From contig JBFWNR010000005.1 of assembly GCA_050250955.1 (NCBI GenBank), positions 1 through 64,000 of the forward strand: a DNA stretch of 64,000 nucleotides, given 5' to 3'. Positions within the stretch are counted from its first letter, which is position 1, and each line of letters starts with the position of its first letter. Position numbers and translations under genes: made by a program. This DNA is from CAWAYR01 sp050250955. GTDB taxonomy: Bacteria; Acidobacteriota; Vicinamibacteria; Vicinamibacterales; UBA2999. Below the pieces are notes generated by a model. The model ran no database searches. It had not been told where the DNA came from and saw only the letters and a list, made by a program, of their open reading frames with translations. Positions 34,531 through 42,306 of the stretch are shown piece by piece.

Positions 34531-35469
34531 TCAGCCGAGCCAGGGGTACATCTCGACCAGGTCGGGGGGCAGGGGCTCGGGCACGGGTTGCCCGAGTTGC
34601 CGCCGCAGCTGCACGGCGTTGGCCACGCCCTGCGCCGAGAAGTGGTTGTTGAAGAACAGGTAGGCCTTCTTCAGCGCCGCGCCGGCGGCGGCGGCCGCGG
34701 CGGCGAACGGACGCAGTTCCCGCTCCGTGTAGAGGTAGTTGTAACGGTCCTCGGCCGCGGCGTGACGCCACCACTCGGCGGCGTTGCGGCCGTGGAAGCG
34801 CATGTAGGTCAGCGCGTCGGCGCCGCCCGCCCCGTCGTCGGTCCGCCACTGCTGGCGGATCGAGAACTCGAACTTCGGCTCGTCGATGAGCACCCAGGCG
34901 GCGCGGTACGCCGCCAGGAGCGCCGCAGTGTCGGCTTCCGCGTCGCTCCACGACCGGTGCCGCAGCTCGACGGCCAGCCGGTAGCTCGAGAAGGTCCGCA
35001 GCAGCCAGCCCAGGTAGTCGATGGCGGCCGGCGTCGCCGTGAAGCTGGGCGGGAACTGCACCAGCAGCGGGCCGAGTTTGCCGGCTGCGGCCAGCGGCTC
35101 GATGCCGGCGCGGAACTCGTCGACGTCGGCCTGACGCACCGCCCCGGCCTGGTCCAGCCACGCGGCGTCGGCGTCGGGTGCGGCGTCGGCGGCCTGCTCA
35201 CGGAACATCGCCGGGTGCGTGAACTTCTGGTAGAGCTTGACCGCGAACTCGAAGCCGACGGGCGTCCGCTCGCCCCACTTCGCGGTGACCGCGGCGCGGG
35301 GCTGTCCGTAGAAGGTCGAATTGACCTCGACGACGTCGAACCAGCGGGCGTAGAAGCGCAGCTCGTCGAAGCCGCGCGGCCGGGCGCCCCTGGCCGGATA
35401 GAAGACGCCGTTCCAGGTGCCGCGGCCTCCCGGATAGCTCCACCCCGACGTGCCGACGCGGATGCTCAT
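34531..35469 (-). CDS. DUF72 family protein
   Basis: A 312-residue DUF72 (YecE-like) TIM-barrel protein of unknown function. Signatures are VGTSGWSYPGGRGTWNGVFYPA, FDVVEVNSTFYGQP, FAVKLYQKFTHP, LLVQFPPSF, LAVELRHRSW, and TYMRFHGRN with YLFFNNHFSAQGVANA. Its start is 22 bases after the stop of the selenoprotein candidate, so the two are probably co-transcribed. The ATG at 35469 is chosen because the family signature begins at once. Confidence 0.9.
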   Translation of the reverse strand: MSIRVGTSGWSYPGGRGTWNGVFYPARGARPRGFDELRFYARWFDVVEVNSTFYGQPRAAVTAKWGERTPVGFEFAVKLYQKFTHPAMFREQAADAAPDADAAWLDQAGAVRQADVDEFRAGIEPLAAAGKLGPLLVQFPPSFTATPAAIDYLGWLLRTFSSYRLAVELRHRSWSDAEADTAALLAAYRAAWVLIDEPKFEFSIRQQWRTDDGAGGADALTYMRFHGRNAAEWWRHAAAEDRYNYLYTERELRPFAAAAAAAGAALKKAYLFFNNHFSAQGVANAVQLRRQLGQPVPEPLPPDLVEMYPWLG

Positions 35470-35491
35470 CGTCCGGGTGGAGACGGCGCCG

Positions 35492-35836
35492 TCAGGGTCG
35501 ACCGCGCCCCTGGCCGAGGTAGGCGGCCTTGTCGAAGCCGAACGTGACCCGCGCACCACGGACGAGGATCGGCCGCTTGATCAGGTTGGGCTGCGCCATC
35601 ATCAGGTCGATCGCCTCCCGCTTGCTCGTCGGCAGCGGGCGGGTCTTGAACACCGGGCTGCGCGTGCTGACGAAGCGCAGGAAATCGCCGGCGTCGACGT
35701 GCTGTTCGAGAAACGCGCGCGTCGGCGGGGCCGTGTTGATGTCCCGCACTTCGACGTCGACGCCGTGCTCAGCCAGAAAACTTCTGGCGTTCCGGCAGGT
35801 CGTTCACGTGGGCTTGGTGTAGAAGACGGCGCGCAT
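35492..35836 (-). CDS. ArsC/Spx-family protein, candidate selenoprotein (in-frame TGA)
   Basis: A thioredoxin-fold ArsC/Spx/YffB-type protein, 114 residues if TGA is read as selenocysteine. From the ATG at 35836 it reads MRAVFYTKPT-U-TTCRNARSFL. The TGA (35806-35804) sits exactly where the family has its active-site Cys (KPTCTTCRKA), making UTTC in place of CxxC. The reading frame continues without interruption through LPTSKREAIDLMMAQPNLIKRPILV to the normal C-terminus. Twenty-two bases after the UGA begins the loop of a perfect 7-bp hairpin with loop GUU. A nonsense pseudogene is the alternative. No Sec machinery is in the window. Confidence 0.8.
35772..35788 (-). promoter_or_regulatory. putative bacterial SECIS hairpin
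   Basis: In the mRNA, GCCAGAA-GUU-UUCUGGC forms a perfect 7-bp stem with a three-base loop whose first base is G. The loop lies 22 bases after the UGA. Stem length, loop G and distance (about 16-37 bases) meet the accepted rules for bacterial SECIS elements, which lie in the coding region just past the UGA. Confidence 0.7.
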
Positions 35837-35858
35837 CGTGTGGTCCTCGCTGGCGCAG

Positions 35859-35865
35859 TACAATA
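35859..35865. promoter_or_regulatory. shared divergent -10 element TACAATA
   Basis: TACAAT on the plus strand (35859-35864) faces queE, and the same bases read on the minus strand give TATTGT (35865-35860) facing the selenoprotein candidate. The two genes' ATGs are 59 bases apart, so a single A/T island serves as -10 for both directions. Confidence 0.45.
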
Positions 35866-35894
35866 GCCGATCGCCAGGGCGTCGCGCCGTCCCG

Positions 35895-36536
35895 ATGCTG
35901 ACCATCAACGAGATCTTTCACTCCATCCAGGGCGAGTCGAGCTACGCCGGCCAGCCGTGCGTGTTCGTCCGGCTGACGGCGTGCGACCTGCGCTGCGTGT
36001 GGTGCGACAGCGCCTATGCCTTCCACGAGGGGGGCAGGCGGTCGGTCGAGGACGTGGTGGCCGAGGTCCGCGCCTACGGCTGCCCGCTGGTGGAGGTGAC
36101 CGGCGGCGAGCCGCTCCTGCAGCCCGACGTCTATCCGCTCATGGCGGGCCTGCACGAGGCCGGCCTGCGCGTCCTGGTCGAGACCGGCGGTCACCGCAGC
36201 CTCGCCGACCTGCCGGCCTACGCCACGGCGATCATGGACGTGAAATGCCCGGGAAGCGGCGAGGCCGCCCGGCACGACGCTGGTAACTTCGCGCGGCTGC
36301 GGCCGCACGACGAGGTGAAGTTCGTGGTCCGCGACCGCGCCGACTACGACTACGCTGCCGCGGTGATCGCCCGGGAAGCGCTGGTCGGCAAGGTGGCGGC
36401 GATCCACCTCTCGCCGGTCCACGGGGTGCTCGATCCGAAGACGCTGTCCGAGTGGGTGCTCGCCGACCGGCTCCCCGTCCGGGTCCAGCTCCAGGTGCAC
36501 AAGTACATCTGGGGCGCCGACGTCCGCGGCGTGTGA
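35895..36536 (+). CDS. queE: 7-carboxy-7-deazaguanine synthase
   Basis: A 213-residue radical SAM enzyme that forms the deazaguanine ring in the queuosine pathway. The [4Fe-4S]-binding Cys are C30, C34 and C37 in ACDLRCVWCDSAYAF, after EIFHSIQGES and GQPCVFVRL. EVTGGEPLLQPDV and IMDVKCPGSGE are conserved. The compact 213-residue form is typical. The start at MLTINEIF is standard for the family. queC lies 1.5 kb away on the same strand. Confidence 0.95.
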   Translation: MLTINEIFHSIQGESSYAGQPCVFVRLTACDLRCVWCDSAYAFHEGGRRSVEDVVAEVRAYGCPLVEVTGGEPLLQPDVYPLMAGLHEAGLRVLVETGGHRSLADLPAYATAIMDVKCPGSGEAARHDAGNFARLRPHDEVKFVVRDRADYDYAAAVIAREALVGKVAAIHLSPVHGVLDPKTLSEWVLADRLPVRVQLQVHKYIWGADVRGV

Positions 36537-36546
36537 ACGAGCGTCA

Positions 36547-36590
36547 GTCCGCCAGCCGCCAGCCGCCAGCCGCCAGCCGCTCGAGCCATC
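36547..36590. repeat. SGCCGCTAG-family intergenic repeat
   Basis: Four to five near-perfect copies of the heptad ccgccag (gccagccgccagccgccag) lie between convergent queE and the GGDEF gene. Confidence 0.6.
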
Positions 36591-36591
36591 G

Positions 36592-37542
36592 TCAGTCACT
36601 GACGCGGTTCCGGCCCGCCTGCTTGGCGCGGAAGAGCGCGGCGTCGGCCCGTCGTACCAGGTCCTGGAACGGCTCACCGGTGCGGATGGCGGCGACGCCC
36701 AGCGACACCGTGCAGGCCGGCAGTTCGGCCGTGGGCGTCTCGACAAGCTGACGCAGGCGCTCGGCCACCTCGCGTGCCGCCCGTTCGTCGATGTCGGTGA
36801 CGAGTGCCGCGAACTCCTCGCCGCCGAAGCGCGCCAGCAGGTCGCCAGGCCGGAGCCCGGCCGCGAGCGCGCCGCCGATCCGGGTGAGCACCTGGTCGCC
36901 GACGGCGTGGCCGAGCTCGTCGTTCAGGGTCTTGAAGCGATCGACGTCGGCCATGATGAGCGCGCCCGGTCGTCGTTCCTGCTGCAGCCGCGCCGCCTGC
37001 AGCGGGAACATCGTGTCGAACCAGCGCCGGTTGTGCAGGCCGGTGAGGCTGTCGACGAGCGACAGCCGTTCGTAGTGGCGGCGGGCCCCGCTCGACTCGG
37101 CGAGCACCGTCTGGTCATGGCGGACCCGGCCGGCCAGCACGCGGAGCAGGTTGCGGGCGAACACCGCGCTCGAGTCGATGAGCGCCCAGACGTCGGCCTG
37201 CGACAACTCGAGCACCGTCGTCGGCACGGCGGCGACCACGTCGGCCGACACCGGCTTGCCGTCGATGAGCGACAGCTCGCCGGCGCATTCGCCCGGGCCG
37301 AGGCGCACGTGCGGCGCGTCGACGCCCGGGAGCAACACGTCGACGCCACCGGCCATGACGATGTAGAGCGAGGCGTTGGCGGTGCCGGCCTGGAGCAGCC
37401 GGTGTCCGGGCGCGAGCTGCAGGATCACGCCGCGCGCGGCGACCTCGCTGCGCAGGCGAGACGGCAGCCGCGAGAAGATCGGCGCCGCCGCCAGTCGATC
37501 GGCCACGGACGGGAGCGGCGGGGAAGCCTCGGGTGCGGGCAC
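36592..37542 (-). CDS. cyclic-nucleotide-binding domain GGDEF protein
   Basis: A 316-residue protein with an N-terminal CRP-type cyclic-nucleotide-binding domain (about 15-140: FSRLPSRLRSEVAARG, ASLYIVMAGGVDVLL, GECAGELSLIDGKPVSADV) and a C-terminal diguanylate cyclase domain (about 155-316). The active-site loop is intact as RFGGEEF, and the product-inhibition site RPGD lies five residues before it. LTGLHNRRWFD and VDRFKTLND are the usual metal/substrate motifs. It should make c-di-GMP under cNMP or other ligand control. GTG start. A TATGAT hexamer lies 15 bases upstream. Confidence 0.9.
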   Translation of the reverse strand: MPAPEASPPLPSVADRLAAAPIFSRLPSRLRSEVAARGVILQLAPGHRLLQAGTANASLYIVMAGGVDVLLPGVDAPHVRLGPGECAGELSLIDGKPVSADVVAAVPTTVLELSQADVWALIDSSAVFARNLLRVLAGRVRHDQTVLAESSGARRHYERLSLVDSLTGLHNRRWFDTMFPLQAARLQQERRPGALIMADVDRFKTLNDELGHAVGDQVLTRIGGALAAGLRPGDLLARFGGEEFAALVTDIDERAAREVAERLRQLVETPTAELPACTVSLGVAAIRTGEPFQDLVRRADAALFRAKQAGRNRVSD

Positions 37543-37594
37543 GGGCGAGCTCCGCCATCATAGCGGCGAACCTGCCGATCGCGCCGCCGGGCCG

Positions 37595-38017
37595 TCAGCG
37601 CTTGACGGTGCGGAAGCCGTAGCGGGCGACGACGCGGGCGTCGCCCTCCCACAGCGTGAGCACGTAGTCGCCGTCGGGCACCGCGTGCGGCGGCAGCGTG
37701 ACCATCGCCGTGGCGCCGTCGGCGGCCGTCGGCGCGACGTCCACCCGCCAGCGTCGGACCTCGTCGGGGGCCTGCGCCGGCGCCATCTCGGCGGTGAGGT
37801 GTTCGACCTCGCCCGGCGCACCCAGGAGCCGCACGCCGATCTGGGCGGCGTCGCGGGGGATCTCCAGCGTGGGCGGGCCGTTCGGGCCGGGACCGTCGGG
37901 AGTGATCGGGGAGACGGTGACGGTGACGCTCGGGGCCATGCCGACCGGTGCCGTCCCGGGCTCGGCCGCACAGCCCGCCGCCCCAGCCACCAGTGCACAC
38001 AACACGAGCGCCCGCAC
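37595..38017 (-). CDS. small lipoprotein, unknown
   Basis: A 140-residue predicted lipoprotein (MRALVLCALVAGAAGC, lipobox GAAGC). The rest is a single beta-rich domain with no family I recognise; the end (LPPHAVPDGDYVLTLWEGD) resembles an immunoglobulin-like fold edge. The GTG start is supported by the lipobox and a TAGAAT hexamer six bases upstream. It is divergent from queC. Confidence 0.6.
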   Translation of the reverse strand: MRALVLCALVAGAAGCAAEPGTAPVGMAPSVTVTVSPITPDGPGPNGPPTLEIPRDAAQIGVRLLGAPGEVEHLTAEMAPAQAPDEVRRWRVDVAPTAADGATAMVTLPPHAVPDGDYVLTLWEGDARVVARYGFRTVKR

Positions 38018-38023
38018 CCGGGC

Positions 38024-38029
38024 ATTCTA
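38024..38029 (-). promoter_or_regulatory. -10 hexamer TAGAAT for lipoprotein gene
   Basis: TAGAAT on the minus strand ends six bases before the GTG start, a predicted leaderless message. Confidence 0.5.
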
Positions 38030-38049
38030 GAACGCGCCTCCCGGTGACG

Positions 38050-38055
38050 GACAAT
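38050..38055 (+). promoter_or_regulatory. -10 hexamer GACAAT for queC
   Basis: GACAAT (first base off consensus) ends eight bases before the queC ATG. It is divergent from the lipoprotein promoter 20 bases away. Confidence 0.4.
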
Positions 38056-38063
38056 AGACGCCC

Positions 38064-38750
38064 ATGCCGCGCGCCGTCGTCCTGCTCAGCGGAGGCCTCG
38101 ACTCCTACACCGCCGCCGCCATCGCCCGTCGCGACGGTTGCGACCTCTACGCCCTGACGGTGCGCTACGGGCAGCGCCACGCCGAGGAGATCGCCGCCGC
38201 CCGCCGCGTCGCTGCCGCCCTCGGGGTCAACCAGCACCTCGAGCTCGACGTCGACCTGTCGAGGATGGGCGGGTCGGCGCTGACCGCCGACATCGAGGTG
38301 CCGAAGGACCAGCCGTTCGATCCGACGGTGATCCCGGTCACCTACGTGCCGGCCCGCAACACCGTGTTCCTGGCCCTGGCGCTCGGCTGGGCCGAGGTGC
38401 TCGGCGCGTCGACGCTCGTCATCGGCGTCAACGCCCTCGACTACTCGGGATACCCGGACTGCCGGCCGGAGTTCATCGCCGCGTTCGAGCACCTGGCCGG
38501 CCTGGCCACCAAGGCGGGCGTCGAGGGCCAGCCGATCCGCGTGCTGGCGCCGCTCCTGCAGCTGTCCAAGGCCGAGATCATCCGTCTGGGCGTGTCCATG
38601 GGCCTCGACTACGGCCTGACGCACAGCTGCTACGACCCCGACCCGCAGGGCCGGGCGTGCGGACATTGTGACAGCTGCCGGCTGCGCGAGGCCGGCTTCC
38701 GCGAGGCCGGCGCGCTCGACCCGCTCGCCTCGCCGTTCTCGACGCCATGA
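38064..38750 (+). CDS. queC: 7-cyano-7-deazaguanine synthase
   Basis: A 228-residue PP-loop enzyme that converts 7-carboxy-7-deazaguanine to preQ0 with ATP and ammonia. The PP-loop is VVLLSGGLDSYTAA, with ALTVRYGQRHAEEIAAA, YVPARNTVFLALALGWAE, GVNALDYSGYPDCRPEFI and LSKAEIIRLG. The zinc site is the Cys set in CYDPDPQGRACGHCDSC. Its stop overlaps the next ATG, linking it to the AlaX gene. Confidence 0.96.
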   Translation: MPRAVVLLSGGLDSYTAAAIARRDGCDLYALTVRYGQRHAEEIAAARRVAAALGVNQHLELDVDLSRMGGSALTADIEVPKDQPFDPTVIPVTYVPARNTVFLALALGWAEVLGASTLVIGVNALDYSGYPDCRPEFIAAFEHLAGLATKAGVEGQPIRVLAPLLQLSKAEIIRLGVSMGLDYGLTHSCYDPDPQGRACGHCDSCRLREAGFREAGALDPLASPFSTP

Positions 38751-39934
38751 CCGAGCGGATCTACTACACCGACGCGTATCGCCGCGAGTTCGCGGCCGAG
38801 GTCACCGCCTGCACCGCCGCCGGCGACGGCTACGACGTGACGCTGGACGCCACGGCGTTCTATCCGACCTCGGGCGGCCAGCCGCACGATCTGGGCACCC
38901 TGGGCGGGCGTCACGTCGTCGACGTCGTCGATCACGACGACGGCCGGCTGGTGCACGTGCTGGACGGGCCGCTCGACCCGGGGCGCCGCGTCGAGGGTGC
39001 CATCGACTGGGCGCGGCGCTTCGACCACATGCAGCAGCACACCGGTCAGCACGTCCTGTCGGCGGCCTTCGATCGCACGGCGCAGGCGCGGACCGAGAGC
39101 TTCCATCTCGGCACCGTGAGCGCGACCATCGACCTGCACCGTCAGGTCACACCGGCCGAGATCGCCGCCGCCGAGGCCGACGCCAACCGCGTCGTGTGGG
39201 AGGACCGTCCGGTGACGGTGCGCTTCGCCAGCGCCGAGGAGGCGGCCGCGTTGCCGCTCCGCAAGGAGAGCGGGCGCGCCGGGACGCTGCGGCTGATCGA
39301 CGTCGAGGGCTACGACCTGTCGGCCTGCGGCGGCACCCACGTGGTCCGCACCGGCGCCATCGGCGTCATCGCCGTCACCGGCTGGGAGAAGTTCAAGGGC
39401 GGGACGCGGGTCGAGTTCCGGTGCGGCGGGCGCGCCCTGGCGCGGCTGCACGAGTGGCGCGACGCCTTCGCGGCGGCGAACCGGCTGCTGTCGGTGAGCC
39501 CGGCCGAGCTGGCGCCGGCGATCGAGCGCCTGCAGACCGAGAACAAGGTCCTGGCACGGACTGCACGCGACTTCCAGGTGGAGGCCGCCTCGTACGTCGC
39601 CGACGCAATGGTCGCTGCGACCGAGCGCACTGGCGACCGCGTAATCGTCACCCGGGCCATGGACGGCTGGGACGCCGCCGGGCTGAAGGCCATCGCCACC
39701 TCGGTGGCTGCCCACCCAGCCGCCGCCGCCGCCATCTTCTCTGCGACCACGCCCACGCTGGCCGTGATCGCGCGGGCGCACGATCTGCCGGTCGACGCGG
39801 CCGCGGTGTTGAAGGCTCTGGTCGCGCAGTTCGGCGGCAAGGGCGGCGGCAAGCCCGACCTCGCCCAAGGCGGTGGGCTGGTCGGCGACCTCGACGAGAT
39901 GCTCGCTGCGGCGACCACCCTGCTGCGGAGCTAG
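38747..39934 (+). CDS. AlaX-type alanyl-tRNA editing protein with DHHA1 domain
   Basis: A 395-residue stand-alone homolog of the alanyl-tRNA synthetase editing half, which hydrolyses mischarged Ser/Gly-tRNA-Ala. The editing-site motifs are FYPTSGGQPHDLG, MQQHTGQHVLSAAF (HxxxH) and DLSACGGTHVVRTG (CxxxH). The C-terminal part (about 270-395), ending PDLAQGGGLVGDLDEML, is the DHHA1-like domain of the longer AlaX class. The catalytic synthetase domain is absent, as expected. Coupled to queC by a four-base overlap. Confidence 0.92.
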   Translation: MTERIYYTDAYRREFAAEVTACTAAGDGYDVTLDATAFYPTSGGQPHDLGTLGGRHVVDVVDHDDGRLVHVLDGPLDPGRRVEGAIDWARRFDHMQQHTGQHVLSAAFDRTAQARTESFHLGTVSATIDLHRQVTPAEIAAAEADANRVVWEDRPVTVRFASAEEAAALPLRKESGRAGTLRLIDVEGYDLSACGGTHVVRTGAIGVIAVTGWEKFKGGTRVEFRCGGRALARLHEWRDAFAAANRLLSVSPAELAPAIERLQTENKVLARTARDFQVEAASYVADAMVAATERTGDRVIVTRAMDGWDAAGLKAIATSVAAHPAAAAAIFSATTPTLAVIARAHDLPVDAAAVLKALVAQFGGKGGGKPDLAQGGGLVGDLDEMLAAATTLLRS

Positions 39935-39956
39935 CCCGGCCGGCGGGTTTGCCCCG

Positions 39957-39988
39957 CGCCGCTAGCCCCTAGCCGCTGGCCGCTGATC
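39957..39988. repeat. SGCCGCTAG-family intergenic repeat
   Basis: gccgctagcccctagccgctggccgct lies between the convergent AlaX and SDR genes. Confidence 0.6.
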
Positions 39989-39993
39989 GGGCG

Positions 39994-40758
39994 TCACTTC
40001 GGCGCCATGCGCAGCGCGCCGTCCAGCCGAATCACCTCGCCGTTGAGCATCTCGTTCTCGACGATGTGGCGGGCCAGCGCACCGTACTCGGCGGGGCGGC
40101 CGAGGCGCGACGGGAAGGGCACCTGCTGCCCGAGTGACGCGCGAGCGGCCTCGGGCAGGGCCGCCAGGAGCGGCGTGTCGAAGATGCCGGGGGCGATGGT
40201 GACGACGCGGATACCCAGCGGCGCGAATTCGCGCGCCACCGGCAGGGTGAGGCCGACGATGCCGCCCTTGGACGCCGCGTAGGCGGGCTGGCCGATCTGG
40301 CCGTCGTAGGCGGCAATCGACGCCGTGTTGACGATGACGCCCCGCTCGCCGCTCTCCTCCGGCGTGTTCGTCGCGATCGCGGCCGCCGCCAGCCGGATGA
40401 CGTTGAAGGTCCCGGTGAGGTTGATGCGGATGGTCTTCTCGAAGAGGTCGAGCGGATGCGGGCCGTTCCTGCCGAGCACCTTGGCGGCCGGCCCGATGCC
40501 GGCGGCGTTGACCACGCCGTGGAGCCCGCCGGCGGCGACCGCGCTCTCGACCGCCGCCTGCACCTCGGCCTCGCTGGTGACGTCGGTCTTCACGAACTGC
40601 GCGCGCTCGCCCAGCGCCTGCGCCGTCGCGGCGCCGACCTCTTCGTTCACGTCGGCGAGGACGACGTGTCCGCCCGCCGCGACGATCGCTTCGGCCGCTG
40701 CCCGTCCGAGCCCCGACGCCCCACCGGTGATGATGAACCGCTTGCCGTCGATCCGCAT
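39994..40758 (-). CDS. SDR-family 3-hydroxyacyl-CoA dehydrogenase (HSD10-like)
   Basis: A 254-residue short-chain dehydrogenase. The cofactor motif TGGASGLG, NAAG, catalytic Ser (NTASIAAYDG) and YAASKGG (YxxxK) are complete. The acidic VLADVN after strand 2 indicates NAD(H). The insertion around LGRNGPHPLDLFEKTIRINLTGTFNVIRLAA and the end EMLNGEVIRLDGALRM match the 3-hydroxyacyl-CoA dehydrogenase type 2 (HSD17B10) group, suggesting a role in fatty or branched acyl-CoA oxidation. The ATG follows gggagagacg. It is divergent from an aldehyde dehydrogenase. Confidence 0.9.
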   Translation of the reverse strand: MRIDGKRFIITGGASGLGRAAAEAIVAAGGHVVLADVNEEVGAATAQALGERAQFVKTDVTSEAEVQAAVESAVAAGGLHGVVNAAGIGPAAKVLGRNGPHPLDLFEKTIRINLTGTFNVIRLAAAAIATNTPEESGERGVIVNTASIAAYDGQIGQPAYAASKGGIVGLTLPVAREFAPLGIRVVTIAPGIFDTPLLAALPEAARASLGQQVPFPSRLGRPAEYGALARHIVENEMLNGEVIRLDGALRMAPK

Positions 40759-40833
40759 CGTCTCTCCCGTTCCGCTGTGTCGATTCCGTCAGCTCAGCGT
40801 GGCACTCGCCACCCTGGCGCAGCCGGTGCCACC

Positions 40834-40853
40834 TGCCAGCCGCCAGCCGCTAC
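40834..40853. repeat. SGCCGCTAG-family intergenic repeat
   Basis: tgccagccgccagccgctac lies between divergent SDR and aldehyde dehydrogenase genes, directly upstream of the TACAAT hexamer. Confidence 0.5.
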
Positions 40854-40862
40854 CGGTCACTG

Positions 40863-40868
40863 TACAAT
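40863..40868 (+). promoter_or_regulatory. -10 hexamer TACAAT for aldehyde dehydrogenase
   Basis: TACAAT ends six bases before the ATG at 40875, which predicts a leaderless message. Confidence 0.55.
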
Positions 40869-40874
40869 CGTGCG

Positions 40875-42293
40875 ATGTTCCTGCACGACCTGCTCTACAT
40901 CGACGGCGACTGGCGCCGCTCGTCGGGCCACGAGGTGATCGACGTCCTGTCGTCGTCCACCGAGCGGCCGATCGGCCGGGTGCCACGCGGCACGGCCGAG
41001 GACGTCGATCGCGCCGCCGAGGCGGCCCGGCGCGCGTTCGAGGGCGGGTGGGGCGCGACCACGGTGGAGGAACGCGCGCAGTGGCTCGAGCGGCTCGGCG
41101 CGGCGCTCAAGAGTCGAGTGCCGGCGCTCGCCGAGGCGATCGCGCACGAAGTGGGCACGGCTCTCGGCTACGCCACCAAGGTGCAGGCGGAGTTCCCGGT
41201 GTCGATGCTGGGCGCCAACGCCCGCTTCCTGCGCGAAGCCCGGCTCGAGGAGACACTCGGGCATTCGCTGGTGGTGAAGGAGCCGGTCGGCGTGGTCGGC
41301 GCCATCACGCCGTGGAACTACCCGTTGCATCAGGTGATCTGCAAGGTCGCCCCGGCCCTCGCGGCCGGCTGCACGGTGGTGCTGAAGCCGGCTGAGCTGG
41401 CGCCGCTCAGCGCGTTCATGCTCGCCGAGGCGGCGCACGAGATCGGCCTGCCGGCGGGCGTCCTCAACGTCGTCTGCGGTCCGGGCCGCGTCGTCGGCGA
41501 GGCCATCGCCGCCCATCCGGCCATCGACATGGTGAGCTTCACCGGCTCGCAGGCGGCCGGCAGCCGCGTCGCCGCCGTGGCCGGCGCCGACATCAAGAAG
41601 GTGTGTCTGGAGCTGGGCGGCAAGTCGGCCTTCGTCGTCCTCGACGACGCGCCGTTCGAGAAGGCGATTCCCGCCGGCGTCAACCACTGCATGCAGAACT
41701 CCGGACAGACCTGCTCGGCGTGGACCCGGATGCTGGTGCCGCGGGCCCGCCAGGACGAGGCGGTCGCTCTGGCCATGGCGCAGCTGGGCAAGCTGACGCT
41801 CGGCGATCCCTTCGACGCCGCCACACGACTGGGGCCGCTGGTGTCGGCGGCGCAGCGCGATTCGGTCATCGGCTACATCGAGAAGGGCAAGGCGGAGGGC
41901 GCGCGGCTGGTCGCCGGCGGCGGCCGTCCGGCGGCGCTGCCGACCGGCTTCTACGTCGAGCCGACCGTCTTCGCCGACGTCGACAACCGCATGACCATCG
42001 CCCGGGAGGAGATCTTCGGACCGGTGCTGGCCATCGTGCCGCACGACGGCGACGACGACGCGGTGCGGCTCGCCAACGACTCGCCCTACGGGCTGTCGGG
42101 CGGCGTGTGGGCGGGCACCCCCGAGCGGGCGATGGCGGTGGCGCGGCGCCTGCGCACCGGGCAGGTGGACGTCAACGGCGGCCGCTTCAACCCCCTGGCG
42201 CCGTTCGGCGGCTACAAGAAATCGGGACTCGGCCGCGAGATCGGGCCACTGGCGCTCGACGAGTTCTTCCAGCTCAAGGCGATCCAGAGGTAG
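40875..42293 (+). CDS. NAD(P)-dependent aldehyde dehydrogenase
   Basis: A 472-residue classical ALDH-superfamily enzyme oxidising an aldehyde to the acid. The catalytic Cys (NSGQTCSAW), Glu (LELGGKSAFVV), Asn (TPWNYPL) and cofactor GS motif (FTGSQAAGSR) are present, as is the C-terminal EEIFGPVLAIV and NDSPYGLSGGVW. It is not a CoA-acylating type and carries no encapsulation-like peptide at either end, so it is unlikely to be the missing microcompartment enzyme. The substrate is unknown. Confidence 0.94.
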   Translation: MFLHDLLYIDGDWRRSSGHEVIDVLSSSTERPIGRVPRGTAEDVDRAAEAARRAFEGGWGATTVEERAQWLERLGAALKSRVPALAEAIAHEVGTALGYATKVQAEFPVSMLGANARFLREARLEETLGHSLVVKEPVGVVGAITPWNYPLHQVICKVAPALAAGCTVVLKPAELAPLSAFMLAEAAHEIGLPAGVLNVVCGPGRVVGEAIAAHPAIDMVSFTGSQAAGSRVAAVAGADIKKVCLELGGKSAFVVLDDAPFEKAIPAGVNHCMQNSGQTCSAWTRMLVPRARQDEAVALAMAQLGKLTLGDPFDAATRLGPLVSAAQRDSVIGYIEKGKAEGARLVAGGGRPAALPTGFYVEPTVFADVDNRMTIAREEIFGPVLAIVPHDGDDDAVRLANDSPYGLSGGVWAGTPERAMAVARRLRTGQVDVNGGRFNPLAPFGGYKKSGLGREIGPLALDEFFQLKAIQR

Positions 42294-42306
42294 GCTGCCT
42301 CCGCTC

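Noticed and set aside
35492..35749. Annotating the ArsC-like gene as an 85-residue protein starting at an internal codon, or as a pseudogene
   Set aside because: The start would remove the first strand and the active site; the upstream in-frame sequence fits the family perfectly apart from TGA at the Cys position, and a SECIS-like hairpin follows.
35837..35894. PreQ1 riboswitch before queE
   Set aside because: The leader is about 30 bases and shows no preQ1-type hairpin with an A-rich tail; the queC leader is even shorter.
40875..42293. Aldehyde dehydrogenase as the missing microcompartment enzyme
   Set aside because: It is a classical NAD(P) enzyme, has no encapsulation peptide, and is eight kilobases away under its own promoter.
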